A stretch of 64,000 bases of DNA from Vitis vinifera (lineage: Eukaryota > Streptophyta > Magnoliopsida > Vitales > Vitaceae), in contig NC_081822.1 in the NCBI RefSeq assembly GCF_030704535.1, positions 940,001 through 1,004,000 of the forward strand, read 5' to 3'. This document shows, piece by piece, positions 50,972 to 62,614 of this stretch. Every line of letters starts with the position of its first letter. Position 1 is the stretch's first letter. The translations under genes were made by a program, and so were the position numbers. Below the pieces are notes generated by a model. It worked only from the letters and a program-made list of their open reading frames with translations, was not told the DNA's origin and did no database searches.

Positions 50972-51125
50972 TCATAACTCAAAGCCTAGCTAATTTTTTA
51001 TAATCAGGACCATAAGAAGAAAAGAGTTGAGAAAGAAACCAACTCTTTGTAATTAAATTACATCTGATATCCCTGCAGAGCTGGTCGTTGCAGTATGTTT
51101 GCAACAAATTCTCGTAATCAAAAGT
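50972..51125 (-). pseudogene. Relic of a flavin monooxygenase last exon
   Basis: This aligns by eye with the last exon and stop region of the intact FMO gene (54385-54545) in the same orientation. Shared pieces include 'ggaccataag', 'agaaacca', 'tatccctgca', 'agctg' and 'gcaaca'. Several small indels break the frame. It lies 3.3 kb beyond the 3' end of the intact gene, consistent with a decayed tandem duplicate. No other exon of the relic was recognised. Confidence 0.65.
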
Positions 51126-51239
51126 ATAACAACACTCGCAATATGATGGCTCTACAAAGTCTAAATCCTCTCCTAAAAATGGAAAATTTAAGTGGACTTA
51201 GAGAATTTGGAAATTCCATAATTGTCTTCTACCTAATGT

Positions 51240-51560
51240 GGTACCCTCCCGTTTTTTGGTTCCCATTGGGTTTACCTTGTTCACAGGTTGACCCCATGGT
51301 AGCAAGAAAAGGTGATCTTGTGCTATACTCCGATGATCTCTTTCCTACTGAGGCACGCAAACTCCCATCGTGTCCCAGATCACATTCTATGAATCGAAAG
51401 AGGAAGCCTACTCATCCATTAGCTCCTCTCGTAGATTGGTGCGGTTTTATGAAGCGTCTAAGCACAATTCACTCGCGTTGATCAATCAAGAGTTTTGCCG
51501 CCACTCCTTAAGGTTACATGTTATATCATACACTTCTTGCAATGTTTCCCACACTTCATA
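51240..51560. other. Coding-like stretch of unknown origin
   Basis: Base composition is balanced against AT-rich flanks. Plus-strand open frames end at 51481 and 51561, but neither gives a protein I recognise. It lies between the FMO exon relic and the mitochondrial fragment, so it may be more organellar DNA or a decayed gene piece. Confidence 0.3.
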
Positions 51561-51790
51561 GCCCCCTCTTTCTTCTTAAGGTAAGGTAAAAGGCCATGCA
51601 TGGTATGAAATTTCCAAATTCTCTTAACTCTTTCTTAGTAGACAACACTCTAGCAGAAATATGAAAATTTTCTAAAATTAAAAGGCTAGATAAATGGAGT
51701 TTAATTCAAGTGAAACTTGAACCAAATAGTTTGTTGACGAGTTTAAAAATCTTAAAAGTTAATTTTTGAATCAAAATGTTATCAATCAAA

Positions 51791-51945
51791 GGGCATAGTA
51801 ATATCTAGAATTGAATGTGGAAAGTATGGTATGGAAAAACATCTCGTAATGTATTTAACCTGAAAATCGATTATGCTCCCACAGAAGTATCTACTCGTTA
51901 TGGAATCTTAGGTGTCAAAGTGTGGATTATATAGTCAATAATCAA
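51791..51945 (+). pseudogene. rps3: Nuclear insertion of mitochondrial rps3 (3' part)
   Basis: The frame from about 51835 reads '[15 protein letters not shown]' followed by '[16 protein letters not shown]', matching the conserved C-terminal end of plant mitochondrial ribosomal protein S3. Just upstream, in a different frame, DNA encodes 'IECGKYG', also from rps3. A four-base insertion lies between the two pieces, and a stop follows 'VWII' before the usual end of the protein. The 5' part of the gene is not found. The fragment is therefore a broken mitochondrial DNA insertion in the nucleus (NUMT), not a working transferred gene. Confidence 0.85.
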
Positions 51946-54390
51946 TAGCTATGTAGAAGAATTCATCTCATTTTGTTATACTTCTATGTATTTTATGTTG
52001 CGAGAAATTCATTTATAGACTCAAGTTGGGCCGATAAGGAAAAGTAAAGGTAGACTTAGAACCAATATACCCTATTGTATCCAGTGGTTAGTCTGCTAAC
52101 CCTTGAATTATCTGGTGATAGGAGTCTTAAGTAAGAAGTATATCCCTACCCTTATGGCCAGTAGTCAGTCTACTCTTGAATCCTCGCTGTTAGAGATTGT
52201 AAGCATGATAAAGTCGAAGGAAGAAAGGAAACAAACCCTTTACCAACTAACCTTCTAATTTCCTTTTGTTATAGAGAGCTATTTTCATAAACTAATGTAA
52301 TCCTTCTTTTATCCTATGATAACTAGAGGAAGTGTGCTGACGAAACAAACTTGCTTTTTATTGTAGGAGTCAGCCTATGAGCACCATCTATCCTAACCTT
52401 GTAGTAATGGACTGGTTTTATAATCATTTCAATCCCATAAGATAGAGTTAAAGTTGGGAGGGTTTTAAAATAAGCTAACCTACCTTATCTCCATATAGAG
52501 CTAAATAAAGGATTGGTATGGGTATGACTGACTTTGAAGTCTTTGCCCAGCTCCAACATTCCTACATTGCCTTGAGCACTAGGGAATTATGCAATTAAAC
52601 CTCAACCTAAATTAGTTCTATATTGCTCAAAACATAGCATGTTGCAATGCTCTTCAATTTTTCTCACCAACTATACAAATTTCAAAAAGTATGAAACTCT
52701 TCACATCTAATAAATGATGAGTCTAAAAGATTTTAAAAATTGTTCATAAACCTAAAACAAAATCTAATAATACCAAAACTCTCAAACATAAAAACTATCT
52801 TAGCATACCGTGTAGAAAATCCTTTAATGTTTCCTTAATTATTTTCTTACTCAAACGAATATGGAATTGCGTGAAATTAGATTCTACAGTTTCCTTTTTT
52901 GTTCTAATAATATTTAAAAATAATTAAGAATTATGATAATTAGTCAAAATATCCTAGAAATTTAAGAAACCTAAGTGGATCAAAGCTATTTTAGTTGAAT
53001 CATTATGTTTTCTTACCCATTTCTTTAGAATTTTTATAGTAGGCTATTAATGTTCAAATGAGGTGAAATTTATAGGTTAGATTCCTCATGGGGTTTAATA
53101 TCATATAAAAATGATTTTGAGTAAAATATTTTACATAAATAATTATGAAAAGCATAATTGGTCCAAACTATCCTATGAACCTCACTCTTGTATTTCCCAT
53201 TATGTCTAAAATTTTTCATGGGATAAACATAGTCCAAATGTAACTTGAATGGTTAGACTCATTATTGAGTCTATTATTTGGTAAAAATAATTAGAGGTTT
53301 AAATACTTTACCAAAATTCACAAAAATTCAAAAATTACCAATTAGTTAGATTTCATATCTCTATGCGTGATATTTGGCAACCCCCAAGTGTGACATGTGG
53401 AGCTTCTAGTATATTCACAACCATTCTTCATATCTATATGTGACATTTGACAATCCCTATATGATATTTGACAACCCTTAAGTATCACATGTAACATTTC
53501 TGGTACATTCTTAAATTAATAATACTTATACTAATAGTCTTAATATAATTCTTTTCTACTTTATTTATATAGTTTTAAGGTTATTTAATTTTCTTAATTA
53601 TTTTTAATTTAATTGAATTTTTAACTATTTTATTTTATATATATACATTTTTACAAAATATAAAATAAATTCTATTTAAAAATCGAGGATGTTACAATTA
53701 TAATATAACTCTCTATTTTGCAAACCTCATAACATGACAATTTAATACCTTAGGATAACTTTTCCATTAAGTATAATATCCATTAATATCATTAAAAATG
53801 ATATAGTAAAATATACATATTCTATCCCATCAACTAGACAAAACTTTAATGATAGTTAACTTGGGATGATAAAATTACTTAGGGGTGAAAGCTTGAAACA
53901 TTAAGACAGGGTTAAAACTTGATACATTAATATTCAAATATGAAGTTAGTGTGCGTGTACAAAAAATAAAAAAAAAACACAAGACCCTAGTCACATTATA
54001 GGCTTGTTAGGTATAGCTTCTTGTTTTTGACTTTAACCGGAAGCTTAAGTTGATGCCAAAGTAACAAATTCTAAAATATTGATATCGTAAAAGTTTTATT
54101 AATGTGCAAGAACTTTCTCACCGACCAAAATAAAATTTCTATTAAAAACAGTATTTTCCAGCTTTCCACATAAATTCTTTGAACAAAATTAGCCGAATAG
54201 GTATAGAAGTTCATACTTAGCTTAAAAAAAGAGTTTTTGGTTTCTAAGAAATTGAGTCAAACAAGGCCTATATTATTCAGCAATGCAAAAGGAATTACAC
54301 CAAGGGGATCATCAAATTCCTCCCAAGATCACCCTCTTACCATTACTAGTTAACACCTCTTGACATCACCCTCCACCTATTACTAATTAG
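51946..54390. other. Gene-free DNA, probably partly retroelement-derived
   Basis: No protein is recognised. Positions 51946-52560 are somewhat less AT-rich than their surroundings and could be further organellar or repeat DNA. Near 53683-53697 the words 'cgaggatgttaca' resemble the terminus of gypsy-type LTRs, so DNA at about 52650-53697 may be an old LTR piece. The right end holds the FMO 3' flank. Confidence 0.4.
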
Positions 54391-56574
54391 CTAACCAGGC
54401 CAAGTTAAATTTGCATAATCCGTAGGACCATAAGCAGCAAACATCTCAGGCAGAAACCATCTCTTCCTTCTGGGGTTGCATCCCATATCCCTGCACAGCT
54501 GATCATTTACATGTATTTGTAGCAACACACTGACACAGGATCGCTTGTAGCCATCACCAGCATATCGCTCATTGCATTTTTCCCATTTCATTACATCGTC
54601 TTCCATCTCCTTTACGGGTGGTAACTTGAAATTCCCAGCTAAAAAATGTGCCAACCACATGCTTTTCACTTCCATGGTGTATAAGACAGACGGGCTTTCT
54701 GAGTATCCAAGTATTGCTAGTTGGGGAATCCTTGGATGAATGCACTCCCTGCAATACATCCATGCGTATATGTACCTGAGTTGTATTTATATAGATCTTG
54801 GTAGAAGCCCAAAACTCATTGTTCTTTCATTTCTAGCTAGATTAAATGGAGTATGGGACATATAGAATAATGAAATTACCTGTAGAAAGGAGCTGAGGAT
54901 CCAGTAATGCAATTTTTGAAGAAAGTTGAAGTGAAAATGTTGCTGAGCTTTTCATCACTTTTGTATCCAGTTGCAAAGATGACAATGTCTGTTTCTAGTA
55001 CTGCAGCCTCGCCATCTAGAACCAATCCATTTCTGCAGAAGCTGAAGCTCTGTGCTTTCTTTAGGATGAGGCTTCCTTCTCTTACTCTGTCGTAGAAATT
55101 AGCCGGGATAACCATGGACATACACGAAACTATCTGTTTGAGGAAGGGATGTTCTGGGACCATGTTGTATTTCTTCAAAGGGTATGTCCATTTGAGATAT
55201 ATCTCCACCAATTTTGTAAACATCCAGAACTGAAACCCACATCCCAGGAATCAATTGCATACTTCATGATTGACAAATATATGTTGGAGCAATAAAATGG
55301 GATAGAAATCGGTTTTAGGCCTTATCCCAGATGAAACTAGCTGAATTTTTGGGGAGAAGCGAGAATGTGCCAGTGAGAAACTTACCAAAGGGGAAAGCAG
55401 AAATGCTAAGAGCCAGAGGAAAAATCCTTCACTGGGTCTATGGACCATCAACTCAGAGAAGCGATTGAGGTTTTGAAAGGATACTGTATTAAAGTGCTCA
55501 GGAACCAGCCAGTGGACCCTCCTAAATAGCAAAGTGCAGGGGTGTCCTTCCCCTGAAAATAGGAACAGATCTCATGACTCTTCATCTTAACGATCACGCA
55601 CAAGAAAAAAAAAAACAGAAGAATGAACAGGCCTGATATATAAAAATGTTCCTACCATTTCTTGTAGCCACTTCTGCAGCAACATCCACTGCAGATTTCT
55701 GAAGCCCAACAACAGTGACTCGTTTTTCTTTGATGAATTCAGAGGCTAGATCACCACCCATGGCAGCATAATCCATGGAGTGTATGACCTTCCCATCAAA
55801 GATATCTGGCCCTCTGTTGATTGGAAAATCAGGAATGTTTGGTAGATCACTGTACTTTCCAATGCAAAGAATAACAAAATCCACTTCGTACACCTGATAC
55901 AATTGAAATCAGCGTGCAAAACAAAAGGGGTGTCCCTGTTTGTGTCTGTTTCAACCATTTTTGTACACTCCATTCTTCACATTGTGCAATAAACCAATAA
56001 CAAATATATTCAGCAAAAATTCTACTAAAATAAACAGATCAGTAGAAACCCCCATTCAGAAAAGCTTAAATTTGATTTCCCCAGAAAGATAACTTATTAA
56101 ATGAAACATCATATAAAGTTCTATCCTTGCCTGAGTCACCATCAGTGGATGCCTGGTGACCTTCACAGTGATGTTCCATTTTCCAGTAGGTGAGAAGGGC
56201 TTACCAGTGCCACCCCAGAGATCCCAAGAAGGAAAATCTTCACTGCGGGGTGTGAAATAGTCTATACTGATGACTCTGGAGCTGAATCTTATCTGAGGGA
56301 GGATGTTGAAGTGAAGGGCATAGGATTTAAGATACTCCATCACTTGGTTGTGGTTAGGGAAAGTCTCAGTCACAGACGACGCCCATGCAAAATCCGAAAA
56401 ACGGTAGTAGGATATTGGAGTTTGTAGCTTGGTGGATTCAATTGTTTGAGACCAAACCCCTCCTATGCTGCTCCTGGCCTCAAAGACAATGGGATTGAAG
56501 CCCTTCTCCATTGCATATTTGCATGCAAGTAAGCCACTGATTCCAGCACCAACAATGGCAATTCGCTTCTCCAT
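54391..56574 (-). CDS. Flavin-containing monooxygenase, FMO1-like
   Basis: Five minus-strand exons join in frame to about 518 residues: 56131-56574, 55656-55893, 55386-55552, 54880-55229 and 54391-54748. The FAD-binding motif 'GAGISG' is at residues 9-14. The FMO signature F-x-G-x3-H-x3-Y is present as '[11 protein letters not shown]' (180-190). A degenerate NADPH motif 'GLQKSA' is at 211-216 and 'FATGY' at 368-372. These enzymes use NADPH and O2 to oxygenate nucleophilic N or S atoms. Arabidopsis FMO1 makes N-hydroxypipecolic acid in systemic immunity, but FMO1-like genes are multicopy in many plants, so that substrate is not assigned. Intron 1 appears to use a GC donor ('ACTCAG/gcaagg'). 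A decayed relative of the last exon lies at 50972-51125. Confidence 0.92.
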
Positions 56575-57361
56575 CTGTGTCCAAAACTGGGGATTGGACT
56601 GAGAAATCTAGTGGGGCTTTAAAGTTACTAGTGTTCAGGATATCAGCGGTTTGGCTGACTCTGGCATTTAAGATGGTCGAGGGAAAGTGTTCTGACTCTG
56701 TCATAAAGTCCCAGTAATGTCAGTGACAATTGAAAAGGTGTCTCCTATCATCCGTATTCAGTTGGTTTAAGGACAAAAATAAGCAACCCAAGTCACTCTT
56801 TTTTAGGTCGGCAAAATTGTCACTCATCCATGGCTCCTTAAATTTGATGGTGGTAAAAAAAGCATCCAAAAAAGATCATAAATGATGAATCACTACGGCG
56901 GTTTGAGGTTGGCATCGGATGGACTATGGACTCCTTATTGGGATTCGTTTTAATAAGTGGGGAACCTTTTAAGGATATCAGGCCATTACACTGATATGGA
57001 CATTAAAACACCTAAAAATCATCTTTCCCCCCCATTGATTTTCTCAGAAGATGGGGAAGAAGTGGAGGAAAAAAATGTGTCATGGTACCCACAACTACAA
57101 AGAGTTCTAATAATAGATGCACGATTACAGAGGACAGTTGACAATCCTCTGGCAGATCATAGAAAACAACGGTACAAACCTGAACAATTTATTCATAAAC
57201 TTGTGGAAGTCTTTGATTACAGTTGACAATTCTGAACAATTTATTCATAAACTTTATTGAGGCACAATCACAGACAAACAATAGACACATGATTGACCAT
57301 TCAATAGCTTCCAACAATTTGATGATCCGGTAAAACTGTTACCTGCTGATCAAAAGTTGAT
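56575..57361. other. Intergenic DNA between FMO and AAE1
   Basis: This contains the FMO promoter and the AAE1 3' flank. The only notable content is a short repeated block and AAE-derived fragment at 57134-57256, listed separately. Confidence 0.5.
57134..57256 (-). pseudogene. AAE tail fragment within a small duplication
   Basis: Positions 57147-57172 nearly match AAE1 coding DNA around 57451-57476 (shared words 'ggcagatcata' and 'aaaacaacgg'), and 57201-57215 matches 'ttgtggaagtcttt' just upstream of it. A block with 'acagttgacaat' and 'gaacaatttattcataaac' is present twice (57134-57203 and 57220-57256). This looks like a scrambled piece of a second AAE copy in the 3' flank. It has no coding capacity. 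Confidence 0.5.
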
Positions 57362-60270
57362 TTACATTTTAGAGGAGCTCCTTTTTGAAAGGCTCCCCAT
57401 GGCCTTGGCTTTCTCCTTGAGAATATATTTCTGCGTCTTTCCTGTGGAAGTCTTTGGCAGATCATAAAAAACAACGGTTTTAGGAGCCATATAATGGGGC
57501 AACTTATTGCGGCAAAACTTAATAATCTCATTGGCATTTGCATTACAGCCTTCCTTCAACTTCACAAATGCACATGGTGTCTCCCCCCAGTGGTCATCAG
57601 GCCTTCCTACCACAGCTGCCTCAAGGATTGCTGGGTGACTAAAAAGCACAGCTTCTACCTCAATTGTGCTTATATTCTCTCCCCCAGAAATGATAATATC
57701 CTTTGAACGATCCTTTAGCTCTATGTAGCCATCAGGATGTTTCACCCCCAAGTCCCCACTACGAAACCACCCACCTTTAAAAGATTCCTCGGTTGCTTTG
57801 ATATCTTTTAAGTATCCATTCATCACAGTGTTGCCTCTGAACATAACCTCACCTATGGTTTTTGCATCAGGTGGTACGCTCTTCATAGTAACAGGGTCTT
57901 TTATGTCGACCTCCTCCATGCCAAGATGATGCAACCCTTGCCGGGCGTTGATCTTTGCTTGCTTGTCAGGAGGCAGAAGATCCCACTCAGGTTTCCAAGT
58001 GCAAACAGTTCCAGGACCATAGGTTTCTGTCAAGCCATATGAATGAAATACCCCAAATCCCAGTTCTTTCATGTTGAAAAGTACTTGTGGAGGTGGAGGG
58101 GCACCGCCTGTCATCACAGCCACCTTGCCTGGAAGTGGCCTCTGATCACCGACCGGAGCATTAATGATCATGTTCAAAACAGTAGGTGCACCACCCATGT
58201 GGGTAACCCTGTGCTGAGAAATACTGTCAAATATTCCCTTTGCGGTCACATTTCTTAGGCAGACATTGGTGCCCCCCTGGGCTGCCACACCCCAAGTGAG
58301 GCACCACCCATTGCAGTGAAACATGGGAACGGTCCACAAATAGACAGGCATTGAGCCCATTTCATTAAGGAGAACAGCAGCCAGGGAATTGAGATGGGCA
58401 CCTCTATGGCTATAAATAACACCTTTTGGACGAGATGTTGTGCCTGAAGTGTAATTCAGTGCAATGGGATCCCATTCATCGTTTGGCCATCTAATATCAA
58501 AGTCAGTTTTCCCCATTGCTATAAGAGTCTCATACTCTAAGTCTCCAGCAACAGTGGGACCGGAGTTGCTAATAGTGGGCTGTAGTTTATCACACTCTGG
58601 AATTAACACTAGACGGGGCAGCTTGGTTCTTGTCTTGGATAGAATTTCTAGTGCTCCCTGAGCAGTATCAAGAAGTTGATAGTCTACAAAAATCATTTTG
58701 GCCTCCGAATGTTTCAGTAATGTTGACACCATTGCCGAATCATGACGTATATTTAAGGTACAAAGAACAGCCCCGGCCATTGGAACCCCAAAATGTAGCT
58801 CATACATTGCTGGAATATTTGGGGCCAATGCAGCAACCTGCTCAAATTATGTAAAAACTTACTGTGAGGATAGGACAATATGGATTTAGTGAGTCAGTAT
58901 AAAAGGAAAGAACAGAAACTATAGCAATTCCAGTGACATGTACCACATTTGGAGCAAATTAATTCATCTGTAAGACAATTGTAGCACACATTCATAACCT
59001 GTCTTGATACCAAATTACAAAAACCAAGGAGATTGCTTAGTTATCTTTACAGTAATAATAAAATGGAAGTTTTTCTTAGCAATGCCCTGGTTAAGTACTT
59101 GGTCTTGGACCTTATCTGAGCTGCAGACTTATCAAAACACCCTGAGATTACAAAGCTATTGTGCAATTTGCCAATTACAACATCAATGTTTAAGAGCAAA
59201 GCCTGCCACCTGATTAAGAACAGCATAAAAGATATATGATTCTAATCCAATCAACTAAGCATAGAGAACAAATACAAACTATATGTCAATTATGTAAAGG
59301 AAAATGGCAAGTAAATACAATATCAAATGGCAAAAGAATTAGGAAAAATCAAGAATTAACATGAAATTAGAAATCTGCAAACCATGATAAACATATGAAC
59401 ATCACAAAAAACCACTGGGTTCCAGCCTATCCACAAGCTAAGGCAATTAAAGAGGGTTATCACATCACATGCCTCACTCCCTCACGTCAATAGATTTTTT
59501 CAGTAACCTGATTCTAGGAGTGTTATCAATTTTATCAAACAGTTGACTTCATTTATCCCCTGCCTTGTATCATATTTCACCCACACAACAATGGATTCCG
59601 CAAGCAAAAAAAGCCACATATAGAATCCCATTCGAGGAGGGTTCATAATCTTAGGACTTTTTTTTTTTTTAATTACAATTTATAAAGAAGTTGCTGTTCT
59701 TTCTAGTAGTCAGAGGTAAGGCAACAAGCACAGTAACTCTTAGGTACAGCAGTACATGGAAGGTTTAATATACTGCAAAGACAGTCAATTATTTTTCTGG
59801 GATTCCAACATTTATTTAATGGATCAACAATCCACAAATATGCTATCCTTCTACCAGCTCAAAACATAGAGTTTTGGACTCCACCCATATTGGAATAAAC
59901 CATAGTCAAACCCCCAAAATATTGAAATAAAAATGAAAATCCAAACATCCGATTGCAGACCCATATGCAGAAAAAAAAGGGAACAATCACCAAACAAACC
60001 AAATGAATCCCCCACTAAGAAAACATACTCATACCCACTTCACAGCACAGTCATGAAGAGAATTGAACTCACAACATCGCCACGAGAAATCCCCAAGTGG
60101 GTGATAGCAGAAGCAAGTCTGGTACATCTTTCAAGGGTGTCTCTCCAGGTGAATTTGACGCGGCCATACACAATGGCCACTCTGTCCCTATACACACTCG
60201 CGGATCTTTCCAAGAAGCTTATGGGTGACAAAGGAACATGGTTTGCAGAGCATCGGATCATGCCCTCCAT
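57362..60270 (-). CDS. AAE1: Acyl-activating enzyme, AAE1-type, peroxisomal
   Basis: Two minus-strand exons, 60073-60270 and 57362-58837, join in frame to about 557 residues, as in Arabidopsis AAE1 (At1g20560). The protein is an adenylate-forming acyl-CoA ligase: carboxylate plus ATP gives acyl-AMP, then acyl-CoA. The phosphate-binding loop '[11 protein letters not shown]' is at about 195-205. Further conserved parts are '[12 protein letters not shown]', '[19 protein letters not shown]', '[12 protein letters not shown]' and the C-terminal lysine segment '[11 protein letters not shown]'. The end 'SSSKM' has a minor-type peroxisomal targeting tripeptide (SKM). The start at 60270 gives '[14 protein letters not shown]', matching AAE1. 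Two upstream in-frame ATGs exist but lack family support. The acyl substrate is not determined by sequence. Confidence 0.94.
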
Positions 60271-61375
60271 TGACTCCACTGACTTTTTCTGCTCCATGGA
60301 GCTTTTGTGTTTATCGAAGGAACTGTGGAGCAAACGGGAGATAGGTGCAGAATTTCTAGGGAAAAGGAAATATGATATGGAAAAAGGGTCAGGAAAATAA
60401 TGGAAAGCCGGAAGCTAGTCGATAAGGCGTGCGGGACTGCGTTTCCTTTGGTTTGTGTTTTCCCATAATATCTAAATAAGTGAAATTAAATTCCTTTTTA
60501 TTCACAAAAATACCTCAAATTAATAAGGAGAATTACCTAATAGGGTGTGCTAGGCTGGAATAATTACTGAAAAGGCCAAAAGGGTGATTTGTTTTAATAA
60601 TTGTTGGGGAGGACTCTAATAGACTTAAATATCAAAACTGTCATTCAATTAAAACTTTTAAAATTCAAAGCATTTAAAGTACTTCACTTGATTTGTCAAG
60701 ATATTTATGGTGTGTGGGTCCCACATTTATTGTAATTATTGATATTCAAATTTTAAATCAAAATTTTGGTTTAACCCTTACAATTATATACAATTTGTTA
60801 TTTAAATTTACTATTTAAAACAAAAATATTTTCAAAATATCATGTATTGTTTTTTTATACATTTTTTTATTCTAATTTTTAATTTTATTAAGAAAAAAAA
60901 TAAGTTTTATAATTATATAATAAAAATGATGATTTTTTCATATATATATTAATTTTAAATTGATAAATTATGTTTTTGTATTAAATTCAAAAAAGATAAA
61001 ATGCTTAATTTTTCATTCAGATTATTTAAAAATAATAAGAAAATGATGGAGATTGTTTAATCATTTTTTATTTTTATAATAAAATAATTTAAAAAAATTT
61101 ATATGATTTTTTTTCCTTTGCATAATGTTTTTTTTTTCTTAATTTTTAATTTTTTTTTCTCAATGCATCGAGTGGATGATGTTAATATATTTGATATGTT
61201 GAATATTAATAAGGTATAAAAAGTGATCTTTAAGATTATTACTTTTATTATAAAATATAGGTACAAAAAAATATGTTATAATTACTATATGAATACACTT
61301 ACATTACAATAAAACTTAATTAGGAAAATTTTGAAATATTTTATAAAAATGATAATTTTGTATGATCATCATACC
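60271..61375. other. AAE1 promoter side and AT-rich intergenic DNA
   Basis: The first 150 bases probably include the AAE1 leader and promoter. The rest is AT-rich with long A and T tracts and no recognised gene. Confidence 0.5.
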
Positions 61376-62614
61376 TGTTAGAAAAATTAGGCTAATCCAA
61401 CCTATGCTAATCACCCTAAAGGGGGGGTGAATAGAGTGATGGTCTCTTTTTGCAAATTTAAACTATGTGAATGTAAGAGACAATTATATGCAAGTATATA
61501 ATAAGTAATATAAAGACAATTGCATATAAATTAAAAGAGTAGGGAAGAGAGAATGCAAACACAAGATTTTATAGTGGTTCAACGCAACTCGCCCTACATC
61601 CACTCTCTTCTAGCTTCAATCCCAAGCTTGAGGTTCCACTAATTCAAGGCTTCCAAATCAAGCCTTCAAGCAATACAATTGGATTATGGTTCCAATTCAC
61701 CTTCTTGGACTTTTGGTTCCAAGCACCCTTTACCCTTCTCAAAAGATATCCCACCCTTGAACAACCCCTTAAGTGATACCCCACACTTGAGAAACTTCCT
61801 CTCAAAGATTTACAAATAAATGATCTCACAAAATCCTAGTATAAAAACTTTAAACTCAAATGATATAAGAAAACTAAGATTGAATGGTGTACTAAAGATA
61901 TGTAAGTTTTAGAATAATGGTGCACTCAGAAACACTCTTCCAAGGCTCAAATATATTCAAGAAAGGTTTAGGAAGGTTAATTTTTTTAAACAATGAAGAT
62001 TGAAACCTTTTTATAGAAGAGAAAAGTCAAACTAGCCGTTTGGGGGTTCGACCGATTGACTAGCCGTTAGCATTTAATGTTTGGCAGGTTACCGTTAGCT
62101 CTACCGATCCTCGACCGGGAAGAGAATCACCTCGATCGGGAAGAGAAGGCCACTGGAGAGAGAGAAAGTTTTTGTCATCCCTCGACCGGTCCTCGACCGG
62201 ACGAGTACAACCAGTTGATCGGTTGAGCCGTTTTTTTTGGCTCAACAACCAACTTTTTCAACTTAAAACCTTTTAAAATAAGTTTGAAAAACATTTAACA
62301 CAAGGTTTTAGTTGAAAACATGAAATCATCTAATTCTTAAAATATTTAAAACAAAATAACTTTTGAATGATTTTGGTGCATAAGTAAAAAATGTAATGCA
62401 TGAAAATCCTAGTGCACCAACAACCTTACAAAGAGATCTTATAAAGCTTGGGTCTTGAAAAACACTTCTCTTTGAGGTGGTTTTCTTCTTCATGATTTCT
62501 CCTTGGTTTGATTTGTCTTTGTGATTGCCATTTTGGAAATCATCTTGCCTAATCACATTTGAAATATAATCATTAGTTCTAAACCTTGGTTTCACAATTC
62601 CATATTTCACAACA
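61376..62614. mobile_element. LTR-like repeat, candidate solo LTR
   Basis: About 1.24 kb starting TGTTAG and ending AACA (complementary TGTT/AACA ends) between two 'tacc' words at 61372-61375 and 62615-62618, a possible target duplication. The interior carries 'aaagggggggtgaata', 'ttttatagtggttcaacgc', 'acatccactctcttc' and several 'ctcgaccgg' or 'ctcgatcggg' repeats, all with counterparts at about 32850-34017. No retroelement protein is present, fitting a solo LTR or LTR fragment. The superfamily is not assigned. Confidence 0.5.

Noticed and set aside
54391-60270. FMO and AAE1 as a biosynthetic gene cluster
   Set aside because: Two same-strand neighbours from broad enzyme families are weak evidence. 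AAE1 is a conserved peroxisomal enzyme, and no third pathway gene is present.
60271-60333. Upstream in-frame ATGs extending AAE1 by about 21 residues
   Set aside because: The family start 'MEG' lies at 60270, and the extension has no counterpart in Arabidopsis AAE1. It is more likely leader sequence.
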